Under the pieces are notes generated by a model. It did not search any database, was not told the DNA's origin, and was given only the letters and a program-made list of their open reading frames with translations. Positions 1-7,918 of a stretch of 64,000 nucleotides of DNA are shown in pieces. Both the position numbers and the translations under genes were made by a program. The stretch is from assembly GCA_017446585.1 (NCBI GenBank), contig JAFSQL010000010.1, forward strand, positions 1 to 64,000, given 5' to 3'. This DNA is from Paludibacteraceae bacterium (GTDB lineage Bacteria > Bacteroidota > Bacteroidia > Bacteroidales > Paludibacteraceae). The stretch's first letter is position 1. Each line of letters starts with the position of its first letter.

Positions 1-1
1 A

Positions 2-844
2 CCGCTGAGCGGCAATCCGAATTACAGGCCATTGAAAGAGTTCAAGGGGGACACTTTGGCTTACCTCAATTACAATTTCAATATTCACAAGGATTTCTAT
101 ATCGGAAAGAGGTTTGACGTGCTATTGCATGACATCGAAGGCACACCCGCTGCCATTCCAAACAGTAGATATATACGAAAGCACAAAAAAAGAGTCATCT
201 CTTCGGCTTCAATAAGCATAGAAAAAAAGGATAGTTATTTTATACCATCTGAATACCGAACAACGTATGAAGATGGAATATACGTTGATTTTAATGATTC
301 CGTATTGATTTCCATAGAAGAGTTCTGGAAATATAGAGAGGAACTGGTAGCATCCGAACCAAATCTCACTCTTAACATCAATTTGAAAGAACTGTGGAAC
401 AGATTGGGATTCTATATGTCCGACTGTATTATTTCTAACATTGAAGTTAGTCGTACCGATTGGGACGGAGGGTATAAAAATGTAAAAAACAAAGAACAAT
501 GTATTTGGAATTACTTACAAAGTGACGAGTGGGAACGATATAGTAAATATGAAAAACTTAAAGAACATGAAATAATCAAATTCTCGAAAGATACCCTATA
601 CATATATAAAGAGAAAAAAGGAAAAAAAGAATACAAGAAACAACCTTACTACCTTGAATACAGCAAAAAGTTAGGAGCTGAATTTCAAAGCGAAAAAGTG
701 GGGAAAAACAGTAGAGGTAATCGTCTCGTAACTAAGGAGGAAACGGGGAATACCAAAATTTTTGAAATCATATACTTTACAAATGAACAACTTCGGTTGC
801 GAACAATTGAGACAGGTGAACTTTTAGATTTCAAGAAGAAATAA
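2..844 (+). CDS. Hypothetical protein, C-terminal part (5' end outside window)
   Basis: The frame is open from base 2 with no stop, so the gene begins upstream of the window. The first possible start inside it (TTG at 32) lies within what looks like continuous protein, beginning PLSGNPNYRPLKEF. About 280 residues are visible. They are rich in Lys, Glu, Tyr and Ile, with no signal peptide or membrane segment in the visible part. The phrase YIGKRFDVLLHDIEG recalls hypothetical proteins of Bacteroides relatives, but I cannot assign a family. The gene is visibly more AT-rich than its right-hand neighbours, which could reflect acquisition. The stop is followed about 60 bases later by a strong hairpin. 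I assign no function. Confidence 0.6.
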   Translation, partial: PLSGNPNYRPLKEFKGDTLAYLNYNFNIHKDFYIGKRFDVLLHDIEGTPAAIPNSRYIRKHKKRVISSASISIEKKDSYFIPSEYRTTYEDGIYVDFNDSVLISIEEFWKYREELVASEPNLTLNINLKELWNRLGFYMSDCIISNIEVSRTDWDGGYKNVKNKEQCIWNYLQSDEWERYSKYEKLKEHEIIKFSKDTLYIYKEKKGKKEYKKQPYYLEYSKKLGAEFQSEKVGKNSRGNRLVTKEETGNTKIFEIIYFTNEQLRLRTIETGELLDFKKK

Positions 845-903
845 GAAAGGAATCATCAAGCGATGAGGGTGTGGGAGGAGATGTGTCAAGAGGAGGAAAA
901 GAA

Positions 904-927
904 AAAGCCCCGCAAAAGCGGGGCTTT
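904..927 (-). terminator. Rho-independent terminator of efp
   Basis: Ten-base inverted repeat (904-913 with 918-927, AAAGCCCCGC arm) around an AAAA loop. On the minus strand the stem runs into a T-run, about 45 bases after the efp stop. On the plus strand it also follows the partial gene ending at 844, so it may act in both directions. Confidence 0.8.
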
Positions 928-970
928 GTTATAGGTAACATCAAGAGGGTTGCTCTTGAGCAGATGCGGA

Positions 971-1537
971 TTACTCCTTGACACGCTCGACGTAACTGCC
1001 GTCGCGGGTATCAACCTTGATTTTTTCGCCTTGGTTGATGAAGAGCGGCACACGCACCTTAGCACCCGTCTCGACGGTAGCGTCCTTGAGGGAGTTGGTG
1101 GCGGTATCGCCCTTGATGCCTGGTTCGGTGTAGGTCACTTCGAGGGTGACAATCATAGGGATTTCGACGAAAAGGATGGTATCGCTCTCAGCATGCACCA
1201 CGAGGTCACAGATTTCGCCTTCCTTGAGGTATTGCGCGCCACGGATGAGTTTCTTGTCAACGTTGATTTGCTCAAACGTCTCTTGATCCATGAAGTTGTA
1301 ACCCATCTCATCTTGATAGACATATTGATAAGGACGACGCTCGATGCGCACGTCGTTGATTTTGATACCGGCGTTGAGCGTCTTCTCGATAACGAGACCG
1401 GTCATGACATTCTTGAGTTTGGTGCGAACGAAAGCCGGACCCTTGCCTGGCTTCACGTGGAGGAACTCGACAACGTAGTAGTATTGGCCGTCGAACTCGA
1501 GGCACATACCGTTTTTAATATCAGCAGTTTTTGCCAT
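971..1537 (-). CDS. efp: Translation elongation factor P
   Basis: EF-P binds between the ribosomal P and E sites and relieves stalling at consecutive prolines. The 188-residue length is the family norm. The N-terminal KOW-like barrel carries the modification loop KPGKGPA, with the candidate modified lysine at residue 32. The central OB fold and the C-terminal segment ([16 protein letters not shown], then [16 protein letters not shown]) follow in the usual order. A TAnnTTTG promoter lies about 40 bases upstream. It is transcribed away from argR and ends at a hairpin terminator. No modification enzyme (EpmA/B, EarP) is encoded nearby, so the modification state is unknown. Confidence 0.97.
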   Translation of the reverse strand: MAKTADIKNGMCLEFDGQYYYVVEFLHVKPGKGPAFVRTKLKNVMTGLVIEKTLNAGIKINDVRIERRPYQYVYQDEMGYNFMDQETFEQINVDKKLIRGAQYLKEGEICDLVVHAESDTILFVEIPMIVTLEVTYTEPGIKGDTATNSLKDATVETGAKVRVPLFINQGEKIKVDTRDGSYVERVKE

Positions 1538-1577
1538 AAAGAATTATAATTGAGTTGTTTTTGTTTCAGATAGCGTG

Positions 1578-1585
1578 CAAAAATA
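1578..1585 (-). promoter_or_regulatory. Bacteroidota -7 promoter element for efp
   Basis: TATTTTTG on the minus strand matches TAnnTTTG and lies 41 bases before the efp ATG. No perfect TTTG is seen at 19-21 bases upstream. Confidence 0.45.
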
Positions 1586-1633
1586 AGAAAAAAAGCAAGA
1601 GTAACAAGCAAAGGGAAGCATAAAAGCGACAGA

Positions 1634-1672
1634 GATGAATAAATATGCAGACAAAACGAATAAATATGCACA
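1634..1672 (+). promoter_or_regulatory. Tandem ARG-box operator of the argR-argG unit
   Basis: Two near-identical copies, TGAATAAATATGCA (1636-1649) and CGAATAAATATGCA (1657-1670), start exactly 21 bp apart. That spacing and sequence match ARG boxes bound by ArgR hexamers, which are 18-bp sites separated by 3 bp. They lie just upstream of the TACCTTTG element (1691) and of argR itself, so autoregulation and control of the downstream acyltransferase and argG are inferred. Confidence 0.7.
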
Positions 1673-1690
1673 ACAAGAAACAAAGATGAT

Positions 1691-1698
1691 TACCTTTG
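1691..1698 (+). promoter_or_regulatory. Bacteroidota -7 promoter element for argR
   Basis: TACCTTTG matches TAnnTTTG. Transcription would begin near 1705, so the ATG codons at 1635 and 1686 would be untranscribed. This supports a GTG start at 1725. Confidence 0.5.
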
Positions 1699-1724
1699 CA
1701 GTCCGAAAAAGAACCTTACCTAAG

Positions 1725-2174
1725 GTGGAAAAGAAGGAACGACATAGCATCTTGCTGAAGATTGTGCGAGAACACGGCATCAGTGACCAACGGGCGTTGC
1801 AAGCGGCATTGGAAGCGAAGGGCGTGACGGTGACGCAGGCGACGTTAAGCCGGGACTTGAAGGCGTTGCACGTCGTGAAGCATCCGACGGCGAACGGCTA
1901 TGTGTACGCCGTAGGTGGCGAAGACAGGAATGCGCAGAAGCAAGAAAAAGAGGAAGAGGTGGCGTTCAGCGGCAACCTTGCCGTGATAAAGACGCGCCCA
2001 GGTTATGCCGCGGCGAAGGCAAGCGAAATAGACAGCAAACATTCAAGATGGATATTAGGAACGATAGCAGGCGATGACACCGTGTTGGTGGTGCTGAAAG
2101 AAGGGGCGAACAAGACGGAGGTGGAGGAGGAAGTCAGAACAATGAATGGAGAACAGCGAGGCGTTGAGAATTAA
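1725..2174 (+). CDS. argR: Arginine repressor ArgR
   Basis: Arginine-responsive hexameric repressor. The N-terminal winged-helix domain begins EKKERHSILLKIV and holds the recognition-helix signature TQATLSRDLK (Ser42-Arg43). The C-terminal domain has GTIAGDDTVLVV, the arginine-binding and oligomerisation signature. I chose GTG at 1725 because it gives 149 residues (family about 150), begins at the conserved KKERH, and lies about 20 bases after the predicted transcription start. The open frame reaches back to ATG 1635 (179 residues), but that part covers the operator repeats and the promoter. The gene heads a unit with a GNAT acyltransferase and argG. The exact start is an inference; the identity is secure. 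Confidence 0.92.
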   Translation: MEKKERHSILLKIVREHGISDQRALQAALEAKGVTVTQATLSRDLKALHVVKHPTANGYVYAVGGEDRNAQKQEKEEEVAFSGNLAVIKTRPGYAAAKASEIDSKHSRWILGTIAGDDTVLVVLKEGANKTEVEEEVRTMNGEQRGVEN

Positions 2175-2208
2175 GAGTTAAGAATTTGAGATAACAAGAA
2201 AAGGAAAA

Positions 2209-2928
2209 ATGAAAGAAAACGAGAGCGCGACAGTAGAGCCCGAGGTTCGGATAGAGAACGGCGAGAAGATTGAAATCATGATGGCAAACGAGAACCACTA
2301 CGGTTACGTTGACACCATACTTGACACAGTGAAGAAGGCCGCGAAAGCCAGAGGCACCGGAATAGCAAGCAGAACGCATGACTACATCTTAGAGAAGATG
2401 AAAGAGAAGAAGGGCATCATTGCGTTCGTAGATGGGGTGTTTGCCGGTTTCTGCTATATCGAGACGTGGAGCGGCAAGAAGTTCGTGGCGAACTCAGGAC
2501 TGATCGTAGCCCCCGAGTTCAGAGGTCGCGGCTTGGCAAAGCACATCAAAAGAAAGGCCTTTGAACTGTCAAGGAAACGCTACCCGGAAGCGAAGTTGTT
2601 TGGTATCACAACCGGTTTGGCGGTGATGAAGATAAACAGCGAGATAGGCTATCGCCCCGTGACCTTCTCGGAATTGACAGACGATCCTGAATATTGGAAA
2701 GAGTGCGAACACTGCGTGAACTTTGACGTGTTGAGTCGAAACAACTACACGAGGTGTTTGTGCACGGGCATGTTGTATGACCCGTCAGAACACAAGGACA
2801 ATCCGGAACCTTGGAAGAAATGGGAGAAAGGCGAGAAGAGCGAAAAGGGACATTGGATGAAAACGTTTAAGAAAATCATTTCATTGCCTTTCGCGGTGAA
2901 GACACACAAGAGAGGAACCAAGAATTAA
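2209..2928 (+). CDS. GNAT-family acyltransferase, candidate N-acylglutamate synthase
   Basis: This 239-residue protein has a central GNAT fold: the motif A phrase LIVAPEFRGRGLAKHI holds the acyl-CoA pyrophosphate-binding loop RGRGLA from residue 105. A C-terminal extension carries four cysteines (C166, C169, C183, C185, spaced x2, x13, x1) that could bind a metal or form disulfides. It lies between argR and argG behind tandem ARG boxes, with about 30-base spacers on each side. Arginine biosynthesis begins with N-acylation of glutamate, and Bacteroides is known to use N-succinyl intermediates. A first-step acyltransferase role is therefore plausible, but it rests on context rather than on a recognised ArgA signature. 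Confidence 0.8.
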   Translation: MKENESATVEPEVRIENGEKIEIMMANENHYGYVDTILDTVKKAAKARGTGIASRTHDYILEKMKEKKGIIAFVDGVFAGFCYIETWSGKKFVANSGLIVAPEFRGRGLAKHIKRKAFELSRKRYPEAKLFGITTGLAVMKINSEIGYRPVTFSELTDDPEYWKECEHCVNFDVLSRNNYTRCLCTGMLYDPSEHKDNPEPWKKWEKGEKSEKGHWMKTFKKIISLPFAVKTHKRGTKN

Positions 2929-2957
2929 GAATCAGAACACTATAAGAACTAAAAAAA

Positions 2958-4157
2958 ATGGCAAAAGAGAAAGTTTTGTTGGCGTATAGCGGAGGTTTGG
3001 ACACCTCGTTTTGCGCCATGTATTTGAAAGAACAAGGTTATGAAGTTCATGCCGCATTGGCAAACACGGGCGGTTTCAGCCAAGAGGAATTGGCTGTAGT
3101 AGAAGAGAAAGCCAAACGCCTTGGCGTAACATCGTACAAGACGCTTGACGTGACGGGCTCGTACTATGAGAAATGCGTGAAGTATATGGTGTTCGGCAAC
3201 GTGTTGAGAGGCGGCACCTACCCTATCTCGGTAAGTTCGGAGCGCACGATGCAAGCGATTTCGATTATCGAGTACGCCAAGGAGATAGGAGCGGACGCAG
3301 TGGCACACGGCTCAACGGGCGCAGGTAATGACCAGATACGTTTCGACTTGACCTTCCAGATATTGGCACCGGAGATAAAGATTATCACTCCTACACGTGA
3401 CATGGAATTGACGCGTGACTATGAAATCAACTATCTGAAAGAGCATGGTTTTGTCGCTGACTTCACGAAGATGGAGTATTCTATCAACAAGGGTCTTTGG
3501 GGAACGTCCATAGGCGGCAAGGAAACGTTGAAGAGCAACGAGACGCTGCCAGAGAGCGCATATCCAAGCCAAGTGACGAAGAGCGAGGAGAGCCAAATGA
3601 CGATAGATTTCGAAAAGGGAGAAATCGTTGGCGTGAACGGAAAGCGATATACAGACAAGATAGCCGCTATCAATGAGGTAAACCGATTGGGCAGCGAATA
3701 TGGCATTGGTCGTGACATGCACATCGGAGACACGATTATCGGCATCAAGGGACGCGTGGCATTTGAAGCAGCGGGGGCGATTCTAATCATCAACGCTCAT
3801 AAGATGCTTGAGAAGCACACGTTGACAAAGTGGCAACAGTATTGGAAAGACCAGATAGGCACGTGGTATGGCATGTTCATGCACGAGAGCCAATATTTGG
3901 AGCCCGTGATGCGTGACATGGAAGCCTTCTTGGAGAGCAGCCAACAGAATGTGACGGGGCGCGTGATTATCACGTTGCGTCCTCAGAGTTACACCCTCGT
4001 AGGCGTTGAGACGGATTATGACTTGATGCGTAGCGACTTTGGCGAGTATGGTGAGGTCGTTAAGGCATGGAACGCTGACGACATCAAAGGATTCACGAAG
4101 ATCATGGGCAACCAAATGAAAATCTTCTATAATGTTCAGAAACGCGCTCAGAAGTAA
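2958..4157 (+). CDS. argG: Argininosuccinate synthase
   Basis: Catalyses ATP-dependent condensation of citrulline and aspartate to argininosuccinate, the penultimate step of arginine synthesis. The N-terminus carries the ATP pyrophosphatase P-loop AYSGGLDTS (about residues 9-17), followed by the citrulline/aspartate-site phrase HGSTGAGNDQIRF and then EYSINKGLWGTSIGG. The length of 399 residues is typical. It is the last gene of the argR-GNAT-argG unit, 29 bases after the acyltransferase, and is followed by a strong terminator. argH and the other arg genes are not in the window. Confidence 0.97.
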   Translation: MAKEKVLLAYSGGLDTSFCAMYLKEQGYEVHAALANTGGFSQEELAVVEEKAKRLGVTSYKTLDVTGSYYEKCVKYMVFGNVLRGGTYPISVSSERTMQAISIIEYAKEIGADAVAHGSTGAGNDQIRFDLTFQILAPEIKIITPTRDMELTRDYEINYLKEHGFVADFTKMEYSINKGLWGTSIGGKETLKSNETLPESAYPSQVTKSEESQMTIDFEKGEIVGVNGKRYTDKIAAINEVNRLGSEYGIGRDMHIGDTIIGIKGRVAFEAAGAILIINAHKMLEKHTLTKWQQYWKDQIGTWYGMFMHESQYLEPVMRDMEAFLESSQQNVTGRVIITLRPQSYTLVGVETDYDLMRSDFGEYGEVVKAWNADDIKGFTKIMGNQMKIFYNVQKRAQK

Positions 4158-4181
4158 GATTTACGTTTCATAGAAAAAGAG

Positions 4182-4217
4182 AAAATCCTTTCACCTATGC
4201 GGTGAAAGGATTTTTTT
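4182..4217 (+). terminator. Terminator between convergent argG and the ABC-F gene
   Basis: Fourteen-base inverted repeat (4182-4195 with 4201-4214, AAAATCCTTTCACC arm) around a five-base loop, running into seven T on the plus strand. The A-run on the left arm makes it usable for the convergent minus-strand gene as well. Confidence 0.9.
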
Positions 4218-4233
4218 ATCCATAGAGTCAGGC

Positions 4234-6015
4234 TTAATCGCCAAGTTCAGAGAGTTCGAGCCAGCGGGGGGTGATTTGGTCAAGGCGAGATTCGATTTCG
4301 GGGAGACGGGAGGAAAGGCGTGTGATGGTAGGCAGGTCAAGGTCGGACGAGGAGAGTTGCGTTTCGATGTCCTTTTTTTCTTGTTCGAGGAGGTCTATTT
4401 CATCGGAGAGGGCTTTCAATTCGTTTTTCTCCTTGAAGGAGAGTCTTCGCGGACGTGGAGGTCTCTGCTCTCGCTGCGGCTTGTCAGCCTTTTCAGGGGC
4501 AGAGGTGGCTTTCTCTTCAAGGAGTGCGGCGGCACGCCAGTCACGGTAATCGGTATAATTACCAGGGTAGTCCTTCACTACCCCATCGCCTTCGAAGGCA
4601 AGGATATGGTCCACCACCTTGTCGAGGAAAAAACGGTCGTGGCTGACGACGAGGACGCAGCCAGAGAAAGCGACAAGGTAGTCCTCCAGCACGTGGAGCG
4701 TGGCGATGTCAAGGTCGTTGGTCGGCTCGTCAAGTATGAGGAAATTGGGGTTGCGCATGAGCACCGTGCAGAGGTAAAGGCGTCGCTTTTCACCACCAGA
4801 GAGTTTGTAAACGTAGTTGTATTGCGCTTCGGGAGAGAAGAGGAAATTTTGGAGCAGAGCGGTGGCAGAGAGTCGATGTCCGTCGTTGAGAATGACCTCG
4901 TCGGCAATGTCACGAACGATGTCGATGACCCTCTTCTGCTCGTCGAAACGCAAGCCCTCCTGCGAGTAATAGCCGAAACGAACCGTTTGCCCGATGTCGA
5001 AGGAGCCAGAGTCGGGCTTGAGTTGTCCGAGCAGAAGTTTGAGGAAAGTTGATTTGCCCGTGCCATTCTTGCCAACGATGCCGACCTTGTCGAAGCGTCG
5101 GAAATTGTAGTAGAAATTGTCCAGTATCTTGAAGTCGCCAAAGGACTTGGAGACGTAGTTCGCCTCGAAAATCTTGGAGCCGATGTATCCCGCCTTGATG
5201 CCTATCGCCACTTGTTTCTCGTCATGACGACGCTTGGCACGGCTCTCGATGTCAGCGAACGCTTCGACACGGTAGCGCGCCTTGGTGGCTCGCGCCTGGG
5301 GTTGTCGGCGCATCCAATCCAATTCCTTACGATAAAGGTTACGCGCCTTTTGCGTCTCAGCGGCTTGCTGGCGTTGTCGCTCCTCCTTCTTCTCGAGGAA
5401 GTAGGAGTAGTTGCCCCGGTAGTGGTAGATGGTGTCGTCGTCCAATTCGTAGATGTCGGAGCAGACCTTGTCAAGGAAGTATCGGTCGTGGGTGACCATG
5501 AGGAGCGTGAGCGTGGAGACACGAAGGAAGTCTTCGAGCCATTCGACCATCTCAATGTCAAGGTGGTTGGTAGGTTCGTCGAGGATGAGCAGTTGCGGTT
5601 CACGCAGGAGGACATTGGCAAGCGCCACACGCTTCTGTTGTCCGCCTGAGAGTTGGTCAATGGGTTGGCTAAGGTCGTGGATGTCCAGTTTGCCGAGTAT
5701 TTGTCGAACCCTCGCCTCGTGGTTCCAGTCGTCGTCATCAGGAGGCATGGGGCAAGCGTCGAGCACGGTGATGCCCTTGGGGAAGACAGGATGCTGTCGC
5801 AGGTAGCCCACACGCAGGTCACGTCGGAAGACGACGGAGCCGGACTGATAATCCTCCTCACCCGCAAGGATGGAGAGGAGCGTTGTCTTACCCGCCCCGT
5901 TCTTGGCTACGAGAGCCACCTTTTGTCCTTCGAGCACACCGAAGGAGATGTCAGAGAAGAGGGACTTGTCGCCAAAGCGTTTGGTGAGGTGTTCGACTTG
6001 TAGTATGGCGTTCAT
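4234..6015 (-). CDS. uup: ABC-F family ATPase, Uup type
   Basis: Soluble tandem ABC ATPase of the ABC-F group, whose members act on ribosomes or DNA rather than as transporters; there are no membrane segments. Domain 1 has Walker A AKNGAGKTT (residues 37-45), signature LSGGQQKR and Walker B LLILDEPTNHLD. Domain 2 has GKNGTGKST, LSGGEKRR and LILDEPTNDLD. The linker between them is basic and helical. A proline-rich stretch and a C-terminal coiled coil rich in Leu/Glu match the Uup C-terminal domain. The first Walker A begins with Ala instead of Gly. Its start abuts the recJ stop, so the two are likely co-transcribed. Confidence 0.9.
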   Translation of the reverse strand: MNAILQVEHLTKRFGDKSLFSDISFGVLEGQKVALVAKNGAGKTTLLSILAGEEDYQSGSVVFRRDLRVGYLRQHPVFPKGITVLDACPMPPDDDDWNHEARVRQILGKLDIHDLSQPIDQLSGGQQKRVALANVLLREPQLLILDEPTNHLDIEMVEWLEDFLRVSTLTLLMVTHDRYFLDKVCSDIYELDDDTIYHYRGNYSYFLEKKEERQRQQAAETQKARNLYRKELDWMRRQPQARATKARYRVEAFADIESRAKRRHDEKQVAIGIKAGYIGSKIFEANYVSKSFGDFKILDNFYYNFRRFDKVGIVGKNGTGKSTFLKLLLGQLKPDSGSFDIGQTVRFGYYSQEGLRFDEQKRVIDIVRDIADEVILNDGHRLSATALLQNFLFSPEAQYNYVYKLSGGEKRRLYLCTVLMRNPNFLILDEPTNDLDIATLHVLEDYLVAFSGCVLVVSHDRFFLDKVVDHILAFEGDGVVKDYPGNYTDYRDWRAAALLEEKATSAPEKADKPQREQRPPRPRRLSFKEKNELKALSDEIDLLEQEKKDIETQLSSSDLDLPTITRLSSRLPEIESRLDQITPRWLELSELGD

Positions 6016-7721
6016 CAGCGTGCGAGGGTGATGTGTTTGACTTGGAGTTGGAGCGGAGCGAACTTGTTGTCTTCGATGGTGTAGCAGATGTTGACGGCAG
6101 CCCCCGCCTTGATGGCGTCGAAGAGTTGCGCCTGTCGGAAAGCGATGGCACTGACCGGTTCGGAGGTGGAAGCGTCGATGAGGTCAAGTTTGATGTGCTC
6201 ACGGTTGCGTCCGACAAGTCGGCTGGTGCCCGCATCACGGACTGACTTGGAAACGAAGATGGGCATTTCGTTGTCCGGTCCGAAGGGACAGAACATCTTC
6301 ATTTGCCGATAGAACTTAGGCGTGACATCGGCAAGTCGCAACACGGCATCGACAACGACTTGCGGAGAACGTTGTTCGGGTTGCATGTTGTGGGCGACGA
6401 AGGAGTTGAAGCGTCGCTTGAAGTCAGGGAACACCTCGGGGCGCATGGAGAGGCCTACGGCGAAAGTGTGTCCGCCGAAACTCTCGAGGAGGTCACGACA
6501 ACTCTCGACAGCAGCATAGACATCGAAACCAGAGACACTGCGCGCGGAACCACAGACGAGACCGTTGCTCTGCGTGAAGATAATGGTAGGCTTGTAGAAC
6601 TGCTCGGAGAGTCGCGAGGCGACAATGGCGATGACACCCTTGTGCCACTCTGGATTGTAGAGCACGATGCCCTCCTTGTCATTGACCGGAGCGGCGGCGA
6701 GCATGTCAAGGGCTTGCGCCGTGATGGATTGGTCAAGTTCCTTACGCTTCTCGTTCTGCTCATCAAGCAGTTTGCAGCGTCGCCAAGCGGCGGCGTTGTC
6801 ACGTTCGACGAGGAGGTCAACGCTCTCGGTGGCGTTTTCGACCCTGCCGGAGGCGTTGATGCGCGGACCTATCTTGAAGATGATGTCAGCAAGTTGAATC
6901 TCGTGCCCGAAGAGCCCGGTGATGCGTATGATGGAGCGCAAGCCCACGGAAGGGTTGGCGTTGAGCCGCTTGAGTCCGTAATAGGCAAGAACACGGTTTT
7001 CACCCGTGACCGGTACGATGTCGCCAGCGATGGCGACAACGACGAGGTCGAGCAAGGTGAAGAGTTCGTCACGATTGATTTGGTTGCTCATGGCGAACGC
7101 CTGCATGAGTTTGAACCCCACACCGCAGCCACAAAGTTCCTTGTAAGGATACTCGCAATCCTCACGCTTGGGGTCAAGAACAGCGACAGCGTTCGGGATC
7201 TCGTCATCAGCGGTGTGGTGATCGCAGATGATGAAGTCGATGCCTTTCTCCTTGGCGTACTCTACCCTATCAGCCGCCTTGATGCCACAATCGAGTGCAA
7301 TGACAAGCGTGCAACCCTTGTCGGCAGCGAAATCGATACCTTGCGTGGAGATGCCAGATCCTTCGTCATCGCGCGATGGCAGGTAATAGAGGATGTCATC
7401 ATGATAACGTTTCAAGAACTGATAGACGAGTGCGACGGCAGTGGTGCCATCGACATCGTAATCACCGTAAATGAGGATGCGTTCCCTATTACGCAAAGCC
7501 TCATTAAGACGGTCAACCGCACGATCCATGTCTCGCATGAGGAAAGGATTGTGCAAGTCATCAAGTTGCGGTTGGAAGAAATCACGCGCATCATCAAGCG
7601 TGCAAACGCCCCTTTGCAGGAGAATTTGCGCAATGGCGGGATGCAACTCTAAATTTTCGCTAAGTAGTTCTTTCTGTCGTTGTTGTTGTTTAGTTAGGGA
7701 TGGTAAAATCCATTTAACCAT
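6015..7721 (-). CDS. recJ: Single-stranded-DNA exonuclease RecJ
   Basis: 5'-3' single-strand exonuclease of recombination and mismatch repair, DHH/DHHA1 family. Motif DYDVDGT is at about 87-93 and CDHH at about 166-169. The DHHA1 part has GSARSVSGFDV and FGGHTFAVGL, followed by the C-terminal OB-like domain. I chose ATG 7721 (568 residues, MVKWILPSLT). The frame extends to 7814, but the extra 31 residues form a hydrophobic stretch not expected for RecJ and cross a TTTG-N19-TATTTTTG promoter. It is divergent from murF, and its last base coincides with the first base of the ABC-F gene. Confidence 0.95.
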   Translation of the reverse strand: MVKWILPSLTKQQQRQKELLSENLELHPAIAQILLQRGVCTLDDARDFFQPQLDDLHNPFLMRDMDRAVDRLNEALRNRERILIYGDYDVDGTTAVALVYQFLKRYHDDILYYLPSRDDEGSGISTQGIDFAADKGCTLVIALDCGIKAADRVEYAKEKGIDFIICDHHTADDEIPNAVAVLDPKREDCEYPYKELCGCGVGFKLMQAFAMSNQINRDELFTLLDLVVVAIAGDIVPVTGENRVLAYYGLKRLNANPSVGLRSIIRITGLFGHEIQLADIIFKIGPRINASGRVENATESVDLLVERDNAAAWRRCKLLDEQNEKRKELDQSITAQALDMLAAAPVNDKEGIVLYNPEWHKGVIAIVASRLSEQFYKPTIIFTQSNGLVCGSARSVSGFDVYAAVESCRDLLESFGGHTFAVGLSMRPEVFPDFKRRFNSFVAHNMQPEQRSPQVVVDAVLRLADVTPKFYRQMKMFCPFGPDNEMPIFVSKSVRDAGTSRLVGRNREHIKLDLIDASTSEPVSAIAFRQAQLFDAIKAGAAVNICYTIEDNKFAPLQLQVKHITLAR

Positions 7722-7757
7722 TTTAAGTGTTTCATTTTTTATATTTTTTATTTTCGC

Positions 7758-7788
7758 CAAAAATACAAAATATAGGAGAAAAATCAAA
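7758..7788 (-). promoter_or_regulatory. Bacteroidota promoter of recJ
   Basis: On the minus strand TTTG (7788-7785), 19 bases, then TATTTTTG (7765-7758). This is a full -33/-7 match ending about 36 bases before the recJ ATG. Confidence 0.65.
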
Positions 7789-7867
7789 GCGGAAAAAGGG
7801 AAAGGGGTAAGCAAAAAAAGCGTAAAAAGTCAGAAAACAAAGCGTGGCAAACAGAAGGAGAGGGTGT

Positions 7868-7875
7868 AGATTTGG
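7868..7875 (+). promoter_or_regulatory. Bacteroidota -7 promoter element for murF
   Basis: TAGATTTG matches TAnnTTTG and lies 43 bases before the chosen murF ATG. No clear -33 TTTG is seen. Confidence 0.4.
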
Positions 7876-7918
7876 GTTATCTTCGCGGAAAGAAAAGCAA
7901 AAAAAACACAAAAAGAAT

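Noticed and set aside
1635..1724. N-terminal extension of ArgR from ATG 1635 or 1686
   Set aside because: Covers the ARG boxes and the TACCTTTG promoter, and makes the protein longer than the family; GTG 1725 fits better.
6303..7652. 449-residue plus-strand ORF opposite recJ
   Set aside because: Mirror frame of recJ with Asp/Glu/Val-rich composition typical of antisense translation here; no start context or motif.
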